Positions 13,701 to 26,242 of a stretch of 64,000 nucleotides of DNA are shown piece after piece (position 1 is the first letter of the stretch; each line of letters opens with the position of its first letter). Source of the stretch: Ephydatia muelleri (lineage: Eukaryota; Porifera; Demospongiae; Spongillida; Spongillidae); NCBI GenBank assembly GCA_013339895.1, contig JABACO010000020.1:6861893-6925892 (forward strand). Direction: 5' to 3'. Below the pieces are notes generated by a model, which saw nothing but the letters and a program-made list of their open reading frames with translations, searched no databases and was not told the origin of the DNA. The position numbers and the translations under genes are program-made.

Positions 13701-16700
13701 TCCCATGTTAGGCAGAGTACATGCCTCCCATGCTAGGCAGAGTACATGCCTCCCATGTTAGGCAGAGTGCATGCCTCCCACACTAGGCAGAGTACATGCC
13801 TCCCATGCTAGGCAGAGTACATGCCTCCCATGTTAGGCAGAGTACATGCCTCCCACACTAGGCAGAGTACATGCCTCCCATGCTAGGCAGAGTACATGCC
13901 TCCCATGCTAGGCAGAGTACATGCCTCCCACACTAGGCAGAGTGCATGCCTCCCACACTAGGCAGAGTGCATGTCTCCCATGCTAGGCAGAGTACATGCC
14001 TCCCATGTTAGGCAGAGTACATGCCTCCCACACTAGGCAGAGTACATGCCTCCCATGCTAGGCAGAGTACATGCCTCCCACACTAGGCAGAGTACATGCC
14101 TCCCACACTAGGCAGAGTACATGCCTCCCACACTAGGCAGAGTACATGCCTCCCATGCTAGGCAGAGTACACGCCTCCCACACTAGGCAGAGTGCATGCC
14201 TCCCACACTAGGCAGAGTACATGCCTCCCATGCTAGGCAGAGTGCATGCCTCCCATGCTAGGCAGAGTACATGCCTCCCACACTAGGCAGAGTACATGCC
14301 TCCCACACTAGGCAGAGTACATGCCTCCCACACTAGGCAGAGTACATGCCTCCCCACACTAAGCAGAGTACATGCCTCCCACACTAGGCAGAGTGCATGT
14401 CTCCCATGCTAGGCAGAGTACATGCCTCCCATGCTAGGCAGAGTACATGCCTCCCACACTAGGCAGAGTGCATGCCTCCCACACTAGGCAGAGTACATGC
14501 CTCCCATGCTAGGCAGAGTGCATGCCTCCCACACTAGGCAGAGTACATGCCTCCCATGCTAGGCAGAGTGCATGCCTCCCACACTAGGCAGAGTACATGC
14601 CTCCCATACTAGGCAGAGTACATGCCTCCCATGCTAGGCAGAGTACATGCCTCCCATACTCATTAAGTTCCACCAATGAAATTTTTGAACAGTTTATTGG
14701 AAGGGCAGCAAGAGCTAAAGCTGTGGAGGAACTATGAACCTCTGGTGGGAAGCTGGATAGAAGCTGCCTGCAACAAATGCAGGGAGAAGATCAAAAAAGC
14801 TATTGAAATTGATAAGGTCAAACAGATACATATAATGTGAAGACAATTTCATAATATATCTCTGTGCACAGTTTATCAAGCTTACGGATGGAGTTAAACT
14901 TTCATCATCAGTAGTAGATGTTGAAGGCTTCTTACATGAAATCGTTTCCTTCTGGAAGGATTTAGACTGGCCAGATAAGGAAGAGGCTTTTGGATATGGT
15001 TCACAGCATTTAAAGGTAATGATTAATGTGAAAATGATAGTTTCAGGTTCAATTTATAAACGAAATCTTAAGCTAGAATGTGAAATGTTTTTTTTTATGC
15101 ATGCCAATTACATTCTAATAATGGTAATAAGAATATACATGATATTCTACTAATTTTATCATAAACATACTTTATTAAGTTTCATACAGTCCAACATTCA
15201 AGCAATTAGAGTTTGAATTATCGCTATTTTAACCAATAATGTGTACTTGTATTTGTCTTGTGTCTTATGGTCTTGTGTCTTATGTTCATGTAGATAATTA
15301 TAGTGCTACAAAGAATATTTTGACCCTTTTCCAGTATAGATTGGTTTGACCAATCCGATGCTTGTGTAAATGAAACTGCCACACAAGCACAGAATATGCA
15401 TTGTTATTTAGCTAATCTGTGTACCTTGCTTATGTTGAAAATTAAGATGGCTGTGATTTTGTGTATCCAGAACTTCTTTCAATGTGTGGTGTACTATGTG
15501 GAGACAAGCTACCAGCACCTTTCTGATATGCACCTTCAAGGGAAGTTCTCTGTAACAGAAACGGTGCGTTACTAAGTACTATACAGGTGACCAAGTAGTA
15601 TACAGTGATACTTGATTCCAATACATCTTCCAACAACAAGGTTTGCATCTTTCTCAGCAATGTGACTCACATGAGAAGTCAAGCCTTTGAGCTGTCGCAA
15701 ACATTGGAAATTCAGCCTGTGGGACAACCTGAGGCAGCTAAGAAAACACTGGACACATTGAAAGCTGATGAAGATCAGACTATTCAGCAGAAAATCCAAA
15801 GCTGTATGAAACAGATCTGTGAGAGACAAATACCTGACATTGTTGATAGGTTGAGGAGCTCTGAAGAGCAATCAGTTGAGGTAATCAAAAGTCCACTTCG
15901 GTTCTCAACTCAGCCATGAATCTCTTGTTACAACTAGTGCACAACAGAATTCCTTGATACAAATCTCACAACCTTTAAAGAAAACCTTCCAGATGACATT
16001 TATCGTCACAAGTAAGCAAATTTAAGGTATTAAAGCTTCTTGGCATGAAAGCAACTGGCAGATACGTTGTCATCACATTAGTCGTTAACTGCAGCAGGCT
16101 ATTAATCAAATATGCATACCAGTGAAGCTCTCATTGCCTTCCCCCCAAATGGTTGACAGGCAACAGTAGTGACAATTAATCAAGCCAGAACCTCACATTC
16201 ATTGTGCTTTCTCTTTTTCCTTTGATGTTACATAAAGGATACTGCATGTCGTATGGAACGTCACACTGCAAGCTGTGAAAATGCAGTTAGCTGGGAACAC
16301 AGGTGAAACTGAAAGACAGCAATTGCGCAGCACCCTCACGTCACTAAAGGACTTCTTCAATGTTGCTCTCAACAATGACGAACTTGAAACACCCCTGTAC
16401 AAAGTACATAGCCAATGATGGCATTCCTTGCCAGTGTCTTATCCATACACTCACTTTGTGATGCATTCCCATTCCAGGAAGTAGAAATTCAGTGCCTCTC
16501 GGCAAAGGACCTAACTTTACAGTGCTGTTTGGAGTTGGTTCAACAGCAGCCAGAAATCACTGGGTCCTCTCCAATCGGAGAGCTTTCATTCAGCTATGTG
16601 TACCTCGAGGGGAATTCAACCTTACAGGTCAACATATTGAATGCAAAGCTGGTCAGCCAAGAGGACAACAAGGATGGTATGTGTTAGATCTCATGCAATC

Positions 16701-17180
16701 ATCACATTACCATGTGCCCTGTACATACATCTAGATTCTATTGAAACCTGCATTCAGGTGTGGCTGCTGCCACAGATGGTTGCCAAAACTAACTACAAAA
16801 CAGATTGGAAAAAAACTCAAAACCCAATATACTACAAGGAACTTAATCTGTGAGTGTAAATGTCCTCCCATCTGATCCAAATTGACCCACCAATGTTGTG
16901 CTCTAGATCTGTTGAATTGGAAGACTTGAGAAGAGATGGAGCCATCTTGGTGTCTGCAGTCTACTTCAAAGGCAGGAAGCAAATTGCTGGGCTGTGTGTG
17001 GTCCCCTGCAAAGATGCCCCTGTCTTACAAAACGAGTCTGGAAGAAAGAAGATCACCCTTCCATTATTTCTAGCAAAAATGAATAAAAGCGGGCCTTTGA
17101 GAGAGCTGAAGGACAGGTCTCAATCTAGAGACGAGCAAGCAGCAGATTTTATGAAAGTACTGGCTCCCTTCCTGAACTAA
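7735..17180 (+). CDS. Munc13-4/BAIAP3-like protein, copy 2
   Basis: This copy looks intact and encodes a Munc13-like protein, a family that primes vesicles for SNARE-mediated fusion at membranes. Exons: 7735-7833, 7886-7915, 8299-8326, 8388-~8410, ~8474-8609, 8677-8735, 8919-9091, 9892-10139, 10404-10883, 11183-11273, 11467-11564, 11619-11667, 11761-11876, 14693-14816, 14872-15015, 15471-15563, 15641-15880, 15938-16011, 16238-16403, 16478-16676, 16735-16849 and 16907-17180. Phases agree with copy 3 for nearly all of them. The first C2 domain spans roughly 8299-9091. MHD-type helices lie around 10404-11564 and 14693-16011 (motif FLHEIVSFWKDLDWPD). The last C2 domain is at 16478-17180. The true start codon and first exons upstream of 7735 were not found. 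The donor after 11667 (GTCGGC) is weak. A 14-bp minisatellite and a 2.8-kb 25-bp array each begin at a splice donor. Confidence 0.8.
7980..8215. repeat. 39-bp and 21-bp minisatellites in copy 2 intron
   Basis: Three or so 39-bp units (containing GATACAGCCATGCATGC and a CACAGA spacer) run into four or five 21-bp units sharing ACAGCCATGCATGC. Both period lengths are multiples of three, so the array is open in several frames and creates false ORFs. It lies between the exons ending at 7915 and starting at 8299. Confidence 0.9.
9088..9673. repeat. 14-bp minisatellite built from a splice-donor-like unit
   Basis: About 40 copies of a 14-bp unit of the form GTGAGTACACAGGG (variants GAGAGTACACAGGG and GAGAGCACAGGG) begin exactly at the 5' splice site of the exon ending at 9091. 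Many units contain GTGAGT, the consensus donor hexamer. Long ORFs on the minus strand here are artefacts of the repeat. Confidence 0.95.
11877..14660. repeat. 25-bp minisatellite, about 110 copies
   Basis: A tandem array of a 25-bp unit (AGGCAGAGTACATGCCTCCC plus CACAC, CATGC or CATGT before the next T-AGG) fills almost the whole intron between the exons ending at 11876 and starting at 14693. The first unit overlaps the splice donor itself (AG|GTATAGGCAGAG). Higher-order structure is present: about 410 bp starting at 12621 recurs exactly 1000 bp (40 units) later at 13621. No ORF longer than 60 codons crosses it. There are no unique spacers, so it is not CRISPR-like. Confidence 0.97.
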
Positions 17181-18060
17181 TGATTTCCGCCGGCTTTTTA
17201 ATTTTGTTGTTTCTGTTACAGTCACAGCGCACATCATCTATCGTAGTAGTAGCACGAGTTAAATGTGCATTTCAGTGTTTTGCAATAAGAAAGGGACAAG
17301 CACAATTATCCGGCTGGAGGGGCCGGCCTGAGGCGCATGCGCCGTACACACTGGAAAATGTATACCCGAAATTATGCACGCAAGTGTCAGTGAAGTAGAA
17401 ACCTTGTGCAGTGCTGCTCAATGTGCGCACATGCATATCTATATGGCTCCAAAGAGGAGTTATAATTAAGCTAACTAAATCTCCTACTGGCCTACTGCGG
17501 GGTCGACTCTTCCCTCACTCCGAAGTTGGTCTGCGGCCATGTTTGTTGCAAAGTTAACTTTTTGTGTTGTAATACTTGCGCTTGTGCAGTTTAATCAGAG
17601 ATAACATATAGATATCTATATATTATCTCTGGTTTAATTGAGAAAAGGTTGGAGGAGGTTACGACAGCCTGCTGCGGAGTGACATCACGCTCTGATGATT
17701 GTTATGTAAGCACGAGACATCTTTTGTACTGACACGTTATTTTTTTTCTAGACTGCCTGTTACATGCAAACTTCACATTTGCCCTGCAAACGTCGACTTC
17801 GTAGCTTAACACTGAAGCCATATGCATGTACCAGAAACCACATGTGGGCTCGGTTTAAATGCGAGCTCCACATTGCATATCATTGCAGCTGTACATCGGT
17901 TTATTGTTATTTTAATTCGGTATTGATATTGTATATATCAGTGGGTATCGATGTGTTAATAGTAACAATAATAATTTGTGCCGTATCGTATATAGTAATA
18001 CCCGTTGTAAGGCTGTGTTGTATGACGTACTGACGCTGATTTACAAACTGGGTATCCTAC
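17181..18060. promoter_or_regulatory. Spacer between copy 2 and copy 3 (likely copy 3 promoter)
   Basis: About 880 bp without a supported exon separates the stop of copy 2 from the start of copy 3. It must hold the copy 2 polyadenylation site and the copy 3 promoter and 5' UTR. A near-perfect hairpin, AGAGATAA and TTATCTCT around an AT-rich palindrome, lies at about 17596-17632. No TATA or initiator element stands out. Confidence 0.5.
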
Positions 18061-19050
18061 ATGGCTCAGCACTTGGATGTACCGAGCAGCTCACCTGCAC
18101 CCGCAGATTTGCAGAGCGCCGCCTTACCCCGACAGGAGGAGATGTCTATCAAAACGAGGACGATGACGTTGAAGAAACGAATCATAAAACTCGTGTCTAA
18201 GAGGAAAAAAGGTCTACCCAATCTGAGCCTTTCGAACTCGAAAAGGTACGTTCTGCGAATCGTTAGCGGTGGTTAGATCAGATGTCCGGTACCCCGCGTT
18301 ACGCACGTATACTGTATTGTTTAATCATCTGCACAGCGCCACAGGATGAGTGTAGATAGCTTGCCCTATCGCAAGCTGTCCAATTGAGCTGAGATCTGTG
18401 TAGGGGTGGTGGAGTAGGAGGGGAGGGGGGAACCCCTAAAGTAAATTTTGCCACTTCAGACCTCGCTCCAAGACCGTGAGGAAAATTCTAGATACAGAAT
18501 TGCTTGGTGAGGATCAACAGACTGGAGCCCCACAACTCAATGAGCCTTCACCCCAGGTATAGTATATAATATTGCTATGTATGAAGCAGTGGAATGTAAC
18601 AATGATGAAACTATTCAGTCCATGAATACAACAATTTAGGAGCAGGGCTATCATGAATCTTCTTTTTTTTTTTTTTTTGACACTTCTCCCGTTTTCAGGA
18701 CCCTCTCCCAGCACCAACTAAGGTCACATGGCTAGACATTCCCCTCGACCATGACCAAGTGAGAAAGCATTTTTGCAGTGAAGCTCCACCCACTTTGCTT
18801 CATGCTTGCACCGCTCCTACAGCTAAGCTCAGTCCTAAGGCCACTTCTGAGAAGGATGACTGCTGCATCGTCCCTATTTACTGATGCACGTTACACAGCC
18901 ATGCAAGAATACTTAACAAAGGTATGCACTTGACATGATACAGTGAGCTGGCTAGGTCATCAACATGGCTTCTTCCATGATAAATCCAGGTAGCCGAGCA
19001 TTTGGGTGTAGCAGTGCTACAAGAACAAGAAGAGGAGGTACATGTGCATT

Positions 19051-19134
<84 letters not shown>

Positions 19135-22100
19135 TGCGCAATGTGTATGGCAGTAAACATACACACACGCACACACATGTACACTTACACACACACACAC
19201 ACACACATGCACACATACACACACACCACACATAACAAATGTGCACAAATGCACACGCCTACGTACATATACATGTTGTATGCACATATTGACGCACACA
19301 TGCACTTATCAAGTGTCGTGGACACACACCATCATTGTGTTCACTGCTTCACACTTTTGATTTTACACACAGAAAATATTATGGAAGCTGACCTGCAAAG
19401 GTGTGTGTGTATGTGTGTTATGCAAGTGCATGTGTGTCTACTACTCAATACATTTCACAGTGACTGGAGTAGAGCATCAATCAACAAAGGTTAAACAAGG
19501 TAGGACAAAGCAGGGACTTAACTGCTCTTGACTCACTGCTGGCTGCACCAGAGGCCAATCTGTACTGCCGATTCGGGGTACTGTGGAAGACCACCTGGGA
19601 TGCAATGCAACAGCAGGACTTGAACTCAGCTCAACAGCAAGATAGTATTCGTTTTAGTGCCCTGCTGAGTCAAAATGAAACTGTTGAATTGTAAGGACTT
19701 AATTGATTTTTGAAGGATATGACCATGCTCCCACTCTTCTCTCCTGTTCCATCTTCCCCTTCCTCCCCATCCCTATGTTCTCACTCTCCTGTTCCATCTT
19801 CCCCTTCCTCTCCATCCCTATGTTCCCACTCTCCTCTCCTGTTCCATCTTCCCCTTCCTCCCCATCCCTCCTTCCCTCCTTTTTGCCTCATCCCTCTTTT
19901 CCTATATTTCCACCCTTCCCTCCGCCCCAAACATCTGGATTCCATTTATAGCTTGCTAGGTGACTTGGAGCACAATATTCTAGGTATTGAAGTGTGGGGG
20001 AGTAACAAGAAGAGAAGCAGTAGCATCAACGGACGTCACCTCTCCATTGGCAGCAATGACCCCACGCAGTCCATACAGTCCATACAGTCCTTAATAGATG
20101 ACAGGTGAGGGTGGGCTCCATCTGGAATGCATCATTATCGTGCTAGGACTAATGCACTCACACATGTGAAGTGGAAGAGTGTGACGGTTGTGTGTGGAAT
20201 GAGGGAGTGTGCGTGCTAGAGCAAGTGCATTTTGTAGAAACCATGGTGTGCAAAAAGCGGTGAAAATGAGTACAAAGTCATTCAGCACACACAAGTACGA
20301 CTTTTTGGACCATCCAACGTGCATCCCATGCTGGCCCGCATGTACTGGTGTTTCTTTGATCAGCATATTTATGGTGGATGTCAGAACTTCTTTGATGCTC
20401 AGTGCCAGAGATTGGTATGGTAACAGCATAAAAATGCAAAATGCCTCTTTCATCTTTTGATGCTGGCTTAGCTATCACAGCTGCTGTCTTGTCCTACACA
20501 CATTACATAGACCAGACTACAACTTCAAATCAGGAGCTCCCTGCATTTTGACGGTCTCTTTTACTCCCACAGCAGGCCACTCATGGCCCCTCTATTTATC
20601 GGGAGAGCTTCTTGTACATTTCAGGATATTCTGCTGGGCACTACGGAGAGGGAACTGGTCCTCTTCTCGCACACCAAGAGGCACGAGAGAGGAAAAGTTT
20701 CTATACAACTCAGCATCGCGGTGCCCCAGGTAAAGTGGGTGTGGCTTTGGGGTATCCAAGTGTGAGTTAGGTAGGCTGGTGTGCAGATAAAAGTTTAGGT
20801 TATGGAGATTTGTGTTTCAAGTGATACACATTGTTCAACGTTGCGAGTGATACATTGTTTAATGTTTTAGCCGTACATTGTTTAATTATAACAACCTCAA
20901 ATGCAGTCAAATGCTTCTATTCAAGAGACTTTGGTTGGCTACGAAGCCCTATTCAAGGCCATTGTGAGACACGAAAGCCAAATCGTAAGCGAAAGACATG
21001 CATTGAAATGGCACTTTGCTGTTAGGTGGTGCCCATCCCTCTCTGTTCAGGAGGGTAACGGATGCCCTGTGAGGATGTGGTCTGCCCAGCTCCCGCCTCT
21101 GGCCCGGGACCTGCTCCATGCTCATGCCACATGGCACCATGCTGACGTCCTCCAGACATCTGTCGTGTAAGTCTCAGGGGAGCTTTGGAATGCAATGGTT
21201 TCCTCCCCCTCGTTGTGTTTGCACAACACGTTGGTCACCTGAAATGTGCCAATGTCTGCACATGCCTACAACACAGAGAGCTCGGCTTGCTGGTGGACTA
21301 CCACAGGCGCTACGGGGTTAAAATGGTTGCTTTCATGTCCCTGTTGGACCAAGTGAAGGAAGCTATGGTCAACACAGATGGGGAACAAGCGCAGATGGTC
21401 ACTCCAGCAGGCAGTAAAGAGAAAACATCGTGCAAAACATCTGGATTTGATTCAGCCCAAAGCACGACATCATCGCCTCAGAGTGACCCTGCCTCTCCTT
21501 CGTCTGCTGCATCAGAAGTGATGTCGCCCTTCTCTGGTGAGCCCCTCCCCCTCAGCATTACCTCTGCAAGACGAAGTCGGCAAATTTCTGAAAGTTCCCA
21601 GGCCATTATAAAGGAGGAGGAGATGGCCAGAAAGCACGATCCATACCTGAGTCAGGTGTTCAAGGAGTTAGCTTGCTGCATTGAGGACAACCTGAGGCAA
21701 CACCTCTCCGTGTTTGACATCACCAAGCCAGAGGAAATAGAAGAGTGTTTAAAGTGAGCATAACATAAAATACATATTACGTGATAAAAACATAACATCA
21801 TGTGACAGAAACTGATACTACAACACAACAGGATGTTCTGATGTTCTTTGTTTTATTAACGCGAGTGTAAAGCCTGTAGCTATGAAAACAAAGGGGTGTT
21901 ATCATTGAACGAATAGAATTGTGCTAGCAGCAAAGGTCTTTATGCAGGGTCCTGCAGACCCTGCATACACTGCATCCATTTGTGGAACAGTTGTCAAGCA
22001 AAATAAACTTCCAAACAACTATTGAAGATTGTATTAAGGTATGTGTCAACATCAATTGTGAGTCCAACCATTACTTTCCATTTTCTCTTCTGCATTAAGA

Positions 22101-25100
22101 ATGGGGTCCAGAATTGGTTCAGTGTGTGTAACACTGAATTACGACCAGTAAGCCTGATCACATGATATGCACATGCTAGTCACATGCCTGTCACATGCGC
22201 AAATTAACAATGATCGGGCAGGGCCGTCAGTACAAAGCCACATCACTAAAGGCTTTGTCAGAAGCTTGCTGTGCAAAGTGTAGAGAAGTCAAAGAGCACA
22301 TTGTAGACATCTTCAAACGGTAACTGCTGAGATCACGGTTGCCATCGGATCATGTGACTTTTCTCCTCCCCTACCAGGTTCCATGTGGACTATCTCTCCA
22401 TCTTCATTCAAGTCATAGGGACCAGGGTAGGCTGATTGATGAGTGTCTGCTTACAAAGGGGGGAGGGGGGGGGGGGGTATACATATCAGATGGAATAGCC
22501 ACACTGTTTGCACATAGGATGCTGTATATATAGTTGAGGGTCATTATGTGGTCTGGCTTGTATTTCTTCTATTGAAGATATACAATGCATAAAGAGGATA
22601 GGAAAACATTTACATGTTCTGTAATGATTGCCATTACCGTGAGAGTTTAGTAGTTCTGGAGTGCATGGTGATAGCAAACACACACATGGGCAAAAAAATG
22701 ACACTCCTACTGATGTGCCAAGATCACACTCAGAACTGATGTGCCAAGAATGGTTCACATTGACCTGCTGTGATGCTTAAAACTGTGTTGGCAACATGAC
22801 ATCAATTGCATGGTGTAGGACACCAAACACACAGCTTTGTAGAGCTTTGTTGAAAGCATTCTAAATTTGTGTTATCTATTTAACAAAGGATCTGCATATC
22901 ATTTGAAAGTATAAGTGTTTATTAAGGGAGAGGGGTAAGGGGAAGAAGGGAGAGGGAGGAAGGGAGAGAGAGGAAGGGGAGAGGGAGGAAGGGGAGAGGA
23001 AGGAAGGGAGAGAGAGGAGAGAGAGGGGTGAAGGGAGAGAGAGAGGAAGGAGAGAGGGAGGAAGGGGAGAGGGAGGAAGGGAGAGAGAGGAAGGAGAGAG
23101 GGAAGGGGAGAGGGAGGAAGGGAGAGAGAGGAAGGAGAGAGGGAAGGGGAGAGGGAGGAAGGGAGAGAGAGGAAGGGAGAGGGAGGAAGGGAGAGGGTTG
23201 AAGGGAGAGGGAGGAAGGGAGAGGATGGAAGGGAGAGGGAGGAAGGGAGAGGAAGGGAGAGGGTGGAAGGGGAGAGGGAGGAAGAGGAAGGAAAGCAAGA
23301 GGGAAGGAGAGAAAGGAGGAGGGGGAGGGGGGGGAGGGAGTTGTGGGTAAATTATTTGGTCTTTTGAGGCTCTTAAAGTGTTTAATTTCCTCCCTCCAAA
23401 CTGCAGCGAGCACACAGCTTCTTGTGTTCACAACTACTTTGCTGTTACCCATATCTGCATTTATTTAGACAATTATGTGTGCATGCATTGTTAGGCTAGG
23501 TGGGTTGCTAAACATCGAACCTGAGTCAGCAGGTTTAGCGGAATGACTTGGTTACTGACTACATGCACATACAATTCATAGGCAGCCTAAAAAGTTGGCC
23601 TTTTAATTAATGCCCAGTGCAGTTGGATCATCCTTCTAAATTTGTCTCTACCAACACAGCTAACGGAACTATCAAGTCAGTGCATAGCAAAGGAGAAGTC
23701 TTTGCCGCTTGATAGGAACACGGCCATCGCCTACTATCAGGCATACCTGACTTGTAGGCAGATTGAAACATGTGCCGGTGCTAATGATGAGCCAAGGTAG
23801 TGGAAGGGTTAAAAACAACTTCTCTCTGTTAAGATGCTCAATTCCATCCCCGATATAGTGCATTGAAAGAACTGAATATATGGAGATGCTATGAACATCT
23901 TGTGGGCAGCTGGGTTGAGTTGGCTTCAGTCATGTGCAGGGAGAGAATGAGGAAAGCTATTGCCGTAGATGAGGTCACAAAGCCTTTTGTGGTGCATGGC
24001 ATGTCGCATGAAAGTGGACTTTTTGTTGATGACATAAAGGTTGTCAGGGAGATGGACCAAGTCATGTACTCCACTTCAGTGGTGGATGCCAATATGTTCC
24101 TGCACCAAATGGTCTCCTTCTGGAAGTCCCTGGATTGGCCCAACGCTGAGCAGGCGTTTGGGTACGGATTAAAGCACTTTGAGGTGATTAATTCATAAGA
24201 AAAACCTCTTGACCATCGACAAATTGGAATCATGTTGTTTAGAATCTTGGCCAGTGTGTGTTGGACTATATTGAGACATGCTATCAGCAGCTGTCAGAGA
24301 AGTACCTCCATGACAGTGAAGGAAGAATCTCCATTTCTGAAAGGGTAGAAGCCTTATATATAGCCGAGCGATTGTGCATGGATTAACGGTTAATAATCTT
24401 TTCCACAAACCAGATTTGCGTATTTTTTAACAATGTGGATCAGATAAAGAAGCAGGTCCCTGTGGTCACACAAAAGATGGAGATCAGACGTGTTGGACAG
24501 CTGAGTGCTGATCGGTCACTTGAAGTGCTGGCAGTCAATATGGAGCAGATTATAGAACAGAAGATTCAAAGCTTTATGGAACAGATTTGTGAGAAGTTAA
24601 AACCTGAAATCTCCCAGTGCATCTCTCAAGAGCGACCAATTGAGGTGATCATTTCCCCCTCAAGTTTAGAAATTTATAACTTGATGTCTGTTTCAATCAG
24701 GCCCTTCAAGAATTCCTTGGCAGTAACCTCCAAATATTAAATGAAAATCTTATAGAAAACATTTATAAGGAGTAGGTAAACAGTTCCATTAAACCCACCC
24801 TGAAACCTTTTTTTCCCCCCTCCACTTAAGAATTCTGCACACTGTGTGGAAGGTCACAATACAGGCTATAGAGGGGGCGATGATCGACAACAAATATGAT
24901 GAAAATGTATTACATAGGACACTGATGTCCCTTAAAGAGTTCTTCAGTGAGGCCCTAAGCAAAGAGGAACTTGAAACCCCCTACTACAAAGTACATACAC
25001 TTTTTCTCCTCTTCGCACATCTTAGCCCTGATTGCAACTGACCTTCCCTCTCTGATCCACAACACAAACGCAGGCCTTTCTGAATACACTTCAGAACAGA

Positions 25101-25877
25101 TTGTTGTCTACACAATCCCTCATAGCTAAATGCTGCGCTGTGCTAGCTGGACAGCAGGAGTTGGCAAAGACATCCAACACCACACGCGGGGAAGTTTTCA
25201 TCAGTGTGGGATACACAACTGATATGACAGTGGAGCTGAATGTCATAAAGGCCAAAGTCAACACGACACACAAAGATGGTAACCACACACCCTCTTCACC
25301 TCCCTCCCTCCTTTCCCCCCACCCCCGCAAATAAAACTGCAGCATTTCGTTCAAGCTAATGCCAACAAACTTCAACCCCCAGGCTCATCGGACATCTTTG
25401 TGTACATCTGGATCCTCCCACAACTGACATTCACAGAATGCGCCAAGAAAAAATACAAGACAGATTTAGTCAAGGGAACCCTGGAACCTAACTTCTGCAA
25501 GGAATTTATAATGTATAGAATTATTAATCAACAACAGTTACTTTTATTTTTTAATTTTTTAAATTAAATCTGCTATCTTATCCAGGCCTGCAAACAAGGA
25601 CTGTTTGAAAATGGAAGGAAGCATACTTGCTTTAGGAGTGTACTACACAAAATCAAAGTACCTTGCAGGGTTGTGTGTACTGCCCTGCTCTGAAATCCCA
25701 ATACTTGGGGAGCGTGGTTCCATCAGGAGCAAGATTACCCTCCCTCTGTTCACAATCCAAGAGCTCAAAGGCGGACCAATGGGGGAGCTGGCAGTAAGAC
25801 ACAGCTCGCAGGATGCAGACGCCACTAAATTCTACAGATATCTGACGAAGAAGCTGCATATATGGCCGCAACCATAG
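18061..25877 (+). CDS. Munc13-4/BAIAP3-like protein, copy 3 (complete)
   Basis: This is the only copy of the trio with a visible start, the ATG at 18061 followed by a basic N-terminus (KLVSKRKKGLPNL). Exons include 18061-18245, 18460-18556, 18699-18758, 18823-18921, 18990-19036, a 28-bp exon at 19373-19400, 19461-19489, ~19511-19690, 19952-20104, 20573-20729, 20907-21165, 21277-21753, ~21948-22039, 22221-22319, ~22379-22428, ~23661-23797, ~23860-24183, 24242-24346, 24416-24643, 24700-24772, 24831-24988, 25074-25278, 25382-25514 and 25586-25877. The predicted order is an N-terminal C2, MHD/MUN helices (FLHQMVSFWKSLDWPN) and a C-terminal C2 (RSKITLPLF), as expected for Munc13-4/BAIAP3 priming factors. 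The TAG near 24772 is not a stop: the donor GTAGGT falls inside it and matches the exon phase of copy 2. An AATAAA signal overlaps the region just after the stop, at about 25879. Phase joins near 19489-19511 are uncertain. Confidence 0.85.
19052..19245. repeat. (GT)n followed by (CA)n microsatellite in copy 3 intron
   Basis: About 80 bases of uninterrupted GT are followed by a CA-rich stretch, giving an imperfect inverted arrangement able to fold back. It sits in the intron before the 28-bp exon at 19373. Confidence 0.95.
22922..23335. repeat. Polypurine (GGGAGA/GGAAG) tract in copy 3 intron
   Basis: About 410 bases are almost free of C and T on the + strand, built of irregular GGGAGAGG and GGAAGG units. 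Mirror-like polypurine runs can form triplex (H-DNA). The long Leu/Pro/Ser ORFs on the minus strand are artefacts. Confidence 0.93.
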
Positions 25878-26242
25878 CAATAAAACTACTTGTGTTCATG
25901 TCTGTGCAATGTTATGTGTGTACCTGTGTAGTGTGCAATGTTATGTGTGTACCTGTGTAGTGTGGTTGGACCAAAATAGTCCTGTCAATGTCACAGCAGA
26001 GAAACACCTAACCATGCAGTTATATAAACACACCATAATGATTCCATTCACCATTCAGAAAGATTGACAATACAATGATGTTGGCAAATAAATACAGAAC
26101 CCATAAAAGATTGTGATCACTTCCGGTTAAAAACAAAAAAAGAAATGTCAATGAGATCAGCAGAATCACTACAGCAACATATTTGTGTGACAATTGCCAC
26201 TTGCTATAAAAGAATGGAGGGCATTTTATATTGCTTTGTTCT

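Noticed and set aside
11877-14660. CRISPR-like regular array
   Set aside because: Units are contiguous 25-bp tandem copies without unique spacers, within a eukaryotic intron.
19703-20108. Pro/Ser-rich ORF before the exon at 19952
   Set aside because: It is a pyrimidine-rich intron read through. Only 19952-20104 aligns with copy 2 and has splice sites.
24700-24776. Premature TAG stop in Munc13-like copy 3
   Set aside because: The donor GTAGGT overlaps it. The resulting phase 2 joins in frame to EILHTVWKV, exactly as in copy 2.
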